Source: Chitinophaga filiformis (GTDB lineage: Bacteria; Bacteroidota; Bacteroidia; Chitinophagales; Chitinophagaceae). Taken from it: a stretch of 64,000 nt of DNA. Below, one piece after another: positions 60,612 to 64,000 of this stretch. The position numbers and the translations under genes are program-made. The number at the start of each line of letters is the position of its first letter. Position 1 is the first letter of the stretch. The stretch lies in assembly GCF_900102545.1 (NCBI RefSeq), contig NZ_FNBN01000006.1:372001-436000 (forward strand), given 5' to 3'. The notes below the pieces were generated by a model that saw nothing but the letters and a program-made list of their open reading frames with translations, searched no databases and was not told the DNA's origin.

Positions 60612-61508
60612 TTACCGGTGCTGGTCGTAATAATTTGCGGCCAGCTCAAATCCCAATAGAACTCTGTCCGCTGACGTAAGCGGAGTGGTAGCAGGTAAGC
60701 CCGCAGCCTCTTCCAATTGCGTCAGCGTTCTTATTCCTACTACGGCTGCTCTTACAGCAGGTTCTCCCAATACATAACAAATAGCGGTTTGCGCCGGAGT
60801 ACGTTTATCTTCGGAGAATTTAGCTACTATTTTCGCGATTCTGCTCACTTCTTCGGCGCTATAGTTCAGATAGGGCTCTGCCGGCTTTCCTGCCAGTAAT
60901 CCTTTAGCTACGCTGCCTCTTGCCAGTACGCCAATGTTGTTCTTGTCCAACAGCTGGAACACTTCTTCTTCTGGTCTTCTGTCCAGCAGGCTATACTGCA
61001 TCATGACACTGCTAATGCGTGATCTTTTCACATATTCCCTGATCACATTAGGCCTGATGGAAGAGATGCCATAATACCGGATCTTCCCCTGGCGTTGCAA
61101 CTGCTCGAAAGTTTCAATAATGTCATCAATAGGATCATCCAGGGTACCGCCATGCAACTGGTACAGGTCGATATAATCCGTGTCCAGGCGGCGCAGACTG
61201 TCGTCTACGGCTTTCTTAATATATTCCGGTGAGGGGTTCCAATCCCACCCGCTGCCATCGCTCCGCCATTGATTACCAACCTTGGTGGCTATGATGGCAT
61301 CATTACGGCGTTCTTTCAATGCCCTACCCAGTTGTTTTTCATTTTCTCCCTGCTGATACAGATCGGCTGTATCAAAGAAGTTAATTCCCTTGTCCAGCGC
61401 CTGGTTGATCAGGGTTTCATTTTCCGCAACATTATTGCCTAAGGACATACAGCCGAAAGCTATCTCGGAGATGTCAAGTGTAGAGTTCCCAAGAATATTG
61501 TAATTCAT
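60612..61508 (-). CDS. Aldo/keto reductase
   Basis: A 298-residue cytosolic NADPH-dependent oxidoreductase. FGCMSLGNNVAENETLI starts the barrel. The tetrad is visible: Asp and Tyr in FFDTADLYQQGENE, Lys in IATKVGNQW, and His in DLYQLHGGTLDD. The cofactor region has IAKIVAKFSEDKRTPAQTAI and the pyridine-nucleotide part near VVGIRTLTQLEEA. The substrate cannot be told from sequence; many relatives reduce sugar aldehydes or xenobiotic carbonyls. It is monocistronic as far as seen; a second gene block (McrC-like) ends 23 bases upstream on the same strand. Confidence 0.92.
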   Translation of the reverse strand: MNYNILGNSTLDISEIAFGCMSLGNNVAENETLINQALDKGINFFDTADLYQQGENEKQLGRALKERRNDAIIATKVGNQWRSDGSGWDWNPSPEYIKKAVDDSLRRLDTDYIDLYQLHGGTLDDPIDDIIETFEQLQRQGKIRYYGISSIRPNVIREYVKRSRISSVMMQYSLLDRRPEEEVFQLLDKNNIGVLARGSVAKGLLAGKPAEPYLNYSAEEVSRIAKIVAKFSEDKRTPAQTAICYVLGEPAVRAAVVGIRTLTQLEEAAGLPATTPLTSADRVLLGFELAANYYDQHR

Positions 61509-61531
61509 GGTTCTAATTTAAGCAATTCTGC

Positions 61532-63820
61532 TTAGGAAGCAGACGCCGGATCTCTACGCCCGGGCAATGGGATATCTTTCTCAGGGATAGTTTTGATGAA
61601 GCTATCCACGGGATTGAGGAGGTACTTTACCTGTGTATATCTCCTGTTGCCGGCCATTCCTTTGATCCGTACATAGTCGTCCAGCATCTCCTTCTCCGTT
61701 AGTTTTAATACCATGTGCTTATGACCACTATCAAAGAATAAGGGATGTCCGGGTGGATATACCTTTCTGCGGGGCTGGTGGTCATGACCTGTAACCTCAT
61801 AAAAACAAGGGATACCCTTTCCTTCTATATAAGGAGCGAAATAACGCACTATCCCCGACCCTACCCCCCGATCAAATTTCCTGCAGATATAATCAGTTGC
61901 ATTGCCTGCCACAAGATCATCATACAGCGCACTATCCTTCGTCGCCACAAACTCTACCAGTACGAAAGCATCCGCAACCTTGTAGCTCCGTCCCTTTTGC
62001 GGCAGCGCTTTTTCCAGCAGCCGGGCAGAATCTTTTGTTATAATATGCATCAGGTGTTTCTCCAGCAAAGCCAGCCCTACTGCATTACCCGGCAGGAATG
62101 GAAAGCCTCCGAGATTTTCTTCATGAATGATCTGCCGGTAATAGCGATCATGATATTCTGCCTTACCAACCCCGGGAAACAATACATAGGCTCCCAGGAC
62201 CTCCCTGGAATGCTCATACCGGCTTCCCTTCTTCCTCCTGCTGACAATAGCATCCCTGTATACCCGCATCTTGTCCAGATCTTCCTGCAGCGGCTCATCC
62301 ATCTTTTCCAGCATATTATACCTGTCTGATTCCATAAGGCGATATTTGGCATCAAACAGGTAAGTCAGATACAGGTTTCTCGGCTGATCTTTTTTCCCTA
62401 TCCGCAGGATAATATCCGGGCATTTATTTCCATTGATTGTTCCGGCATCATCCGCATCGAAATTATTCGTGTACCACAGTTCCTGGTAAAGCTCAATATT
62501 TATACCGCCGGCACACTCGAAAAGCAGTTTGGAATGCATGTTCTTATCTGGTGAAAGACGGAACGTGTTGCCCTTTATCGTTGGCATTTTTTTAACCTCC
62601 GGTGCTACTCCCGTAATCTTCTGTATCATATCAGTCATGGCAAAGAAGCTCCAGAGCTGGTAGAGATAAGCAATATCTTTCAGCTCTATTTCATACAGTC
62701 CTTCCTGTAATTCAAATCCCATCTTCAGGGTTTCCCAGTCTTTCATTAGTCCGGCATATCCAGGCTGTTTAGCTAACACTGGCGAAAATCTTTTTCTGTC
62801 CTGCAGTTTTCCTACACCTTTGAAAAAAGGGCGGGCTAGTAAGTGAGCGATCGCTTCTCCCGCAAATTCCAGCTGCATGCGGTATTCCTTGTCCATTCGT
62901 GCATTACTGCCATCTTTTTGAACTAACTTATAAATGCGTTTAAAGTGTTCAAGTATGTCTGTTATGACATATTTCACATACCTGTTCTCGTAATTGTCTT
63001 CCACAAGAACTTTGGTGTCCACTTCAAAGTATTTGTCCGGATGCCCATCGAATCGGACCAGCTTATCTGCCAGCCGGCCTTCAGCCCTTTTTATCTTGTC
63101 TTCACGCATGAATCCTTTCCCCGTGGATAACGTTTTATAAGGATCCTTCACAATGACATCCAGGTGCCGTAAAATGCTTCTGAAAATATTTCCGAAAATG
63201 GTCCACCAAAGGATATCACTTTCACCACTGTCCCTAACCTCAAAATAATGATAGGTTTTCCTCAGATAATCGATCGCCAACCGGGGATATATCCTTTCTA
63301 TCTGCTTCACCATGGCAGGATGGTCTTTCTGGATGTCAAGTTTCGACGGGAATATAGTGAACTGGAACAGGACACTGTGTGAAACCGTTTTATGCTGATA
63401 ATCGATGATCAGGTCAAACTCTCCCGGTTCATTATTAAATTTTAGTTCCGCCGAAGCAAACTGGGTATCTCCTTTTGTGGTCCTCACCTTAAACATATTC
63501 TTCACATTTTTCACTCGGGAATAGATGGAAGCCGATACTACCTCCGGACGAAAATCGATGCTTACTGAATAGGCTATATTCTCGAAGAATACCGGATGCT
63601 TCACAGTATAGATATCGGAGCTTTCCACCTCCTTCGAGGCAGGCTGCCAGATCTCGAATTTCCTGAGCGGACCTGTAAAAAGATAGGTTGTTTCAAAGTT
63701 CTCAGGCGCATGCCTCTTCTTCGAGGTTTCAAATGCATTTTCAAAGTCTTCTATTCCTGCGGGATTCAGCAGGTCAAATTCGATAGAGAAGTCTTTATGG
63801 TGGATAGTTAGTATATTCAT
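61532..63820 (-). CDS. DUF2357 / PD-(D/E)XK nuclease, McrC-like
   Basis: A 762-residue protein. The first ~90 residues are a beta-rich domain, followed by a DUF2357 region (about 90-340). A McrC-type nuclease core follows: Asp469 in CPDIILRIGKK and Asp490-Ala-Lys492 in LFDAKYRLMES form the PD-(D/E)XK signature. A C-terminal domain of about 170 residues (from about 590) is not recognised. ATG 63820 is chosen; a GTG two codons earlier overlaps the upstream stop. The gene begins two bases after the end of a probable AAA+ ATPase, the usual McrB-McrC order. McrBC systems restrict modified or foreign DNA by GTP-driven cleavage. The specificity is unknown because the McrB reader domain lies outside the window. 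Confidence 0.8.
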   Translation of the reverse strand: MNILTIHHKDFSIEFDLLNPAGIEDFENAFETSKKRHAPENFETTYLFTGPLRKFEIWQPASKEVESSDIYTVKHPVFFENIAYSVSIDFRPEVVSASIYSRVKNVKNMFKVRTTKGDTQFASAELKFNNEPGEFDLIIDYQHKTVSHSVLFQFTIFPSKLDIQKDHPAMVKQIERIYPRLAIDYLRKTYHYFEVRDSGESDILWWTIFGNIFRSILRHLDVIVKDPYKTLSTGKGFMREDKIKRAEGRLADKLVRFDGHPDKYFEVDTKVLVEDNYENRYVKYVITDILEHFKRIYKLVQKDGSNARMDKEYRMQLEFAGEAIAHLLARPFFKGVGKLQDRKRFSPVLAKQPGYAGLMKDWETLKMGFELQEGLYEIELKDIAYLYQLWSFFAMTDMIQKITGVAPEVKKMPTIKGNTFRLSPDKNMHSKLLFECAGGINIELYQELWYTNNFDADDAGTINGNKCPDIILRIGKKDQPRNLYLTYLFDAKYRLMESDRYNMLEKMDEPLQEDLDKMRVYRDAIVSRRKKGSRYEHSREVLGAYVLFPGVGKAEYHDRYYRQIIHEENLGGFPFLPGNAVGLALLEKHLMHIITKDSARLLEKALPQKGRSYKVADAFVLVEFVATKDSALYDDLVAGNATDYICRKFDRGVGSGIVRYFAPYIEGKGIPCFYEVTGHDHQPRRKVYPPGHPLFFDSGHKHMVLKLTEKEMLDDYVRIKGMAGNRRYTQVKYLLNPVDSFIKTIPEKDIPLPGRRDPASAS

Positions 63821-63822
63821 GA

Positions 63823-63999
63823 TCACCAGAATGATGTGAGGCCGGTTTTTCTTAATTGACGCTGTATCCTTGATAATTTCCGCTGGCAGGCAGGATACTG
63901 CCTGGTAGCCGCCTGTAATCCTTCAATAATATCTTCGCACTCGGCAGCATCGCCCGCGATCCTTGTCAGGATTTTCATACAGATCGCCTCATCGATACA
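63823..63999 (-). CDS. C-terminal end of a probable McrB-like AAA+ protein
   Basis: The last 59 codons of a gene that starts beyond the window, ending in TGA at 63825-63823. AICMKILTRIAGDAAECEDI resembles the 'KILPRIxG' helix near the C-terminus of McrB-type AAA+ GTPases, followed by a basic helix (QRKLSRIQRQLRKTGLTSFW). The assignment relies on this short motif and on the immediately following McrC-like gene. The Walker motifs, sensor residues and DNA-reader domain are not visible. Confidence 0.6.
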   Translation of the reverse strand, partial: CIDEAICMKILTRIAGDAAECEDIIEGLQAATRQYPACQRKLSRIQRQLRKTGLTSFW

Positions 64000-64000
64000 G

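Noticed and set aside
1..64000. CRISPR arrays, tRNA or rRNA genes, prophage or integrase genes
   Set aside because: No regularly spaced short repeats, no tRNA T-loop signature in a cloverleaf context, and no integrase, transposase or phage structural protein was seen.

Overview
The window reads as a chromosomal segment of a Bacteroidota, most likely a Chitinophaga-type soil bacterium (family Chitinophagaceae). The reasons are two SusC/SusD outer-membrane pairs, a large collection of glycosidases (GH20, GH29, GH92), a subtilase with a probable type IX sorting tail, Bacteroidota-style TAnnTTTG promoter elements, and moderate GC with AT-rich intergenic DNA. The assignment is inference; no rRNA or tRNA gene was seen. 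Both window edges cut genes: the end of a mannonate dehydratase on the left and the end of a probable McrB-like ATPase on the right.

Layout. 1-4 kb: uxuA tail, a MarR regulator, a sigma-region-2-like protein fused to a membrane helix and TPRs, and an AraC regulator paired with a siderophore-interacting flavoprotein; a direct repeat just before the AraC start looks like its own operator. 4-9 kb: SusC/SusD pair 1. 9-12.2 kb: a regulator-rich, gene-poor stretch with a LuxR-type protein carrying a degenerate receiver, a lone LytTR domain, a small winged-HTH protein, doubtful small ORFs and a candidate small RNA ending in a strong terminator. 12.2-18.4 kb: virJ-like hydrolase and mprF (aminoacyl-phosphatidylglycerol lipid modification), then a GH20 hexosaminidase. 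18.5-24 kb: MscS channel, a glutamate-synthase-like FMN protein and a subtilase. 24-26.3 kb: a GH29 fucosidase bracketed by two inverted copies of a palindromic repeat. 26.3-30 kb: oxidative pentose-phosphate operon gnd-zwf-pgl. 30-36 kb: complete urease operon ureABCEFGD plus a probable nickel permease. 36-42.7 kb: PEP carboxylase, a TonB protein with a Fur-box-like palindrome upstream, and a small TonB-dependent receptor. 42.8-49.4 kb: galK-galT, two LacI-type operators, more copies of the palindromic repeat, a LacI regulator, a NagX-like membrane protein and an SDR protein. 49.6-58.7 kb: a same-strand block of GH92 mannosidase, peptidoglycan amidase, an unknown secreted protein, and SusC/SusD pair 2. 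58.9-61.5 kb: S41 peptidase and aldo/keto reductase. 61.5-64 kb: a McrBC-like defence pair, truncated by the window.

How it works together. Glycan scavenging (SusCD pairs, GH20, GH29, GH92, galK/galT, mannonate dehydratase) feeds central metabolism (pentose phosphate pathway, PEP carboxylase). Urease and the glutamate-synthase-like protein serve nitrogen, and TonB, the TonB-dependent receptor and the siderophore-interacting protein point to metal uptake. The least explained items are a five-copy family of long imperfect palindromes with conserved loops and diverging arms, the candidate small RNA near 10.1 kb, and the McrBC-like system at the right edge.
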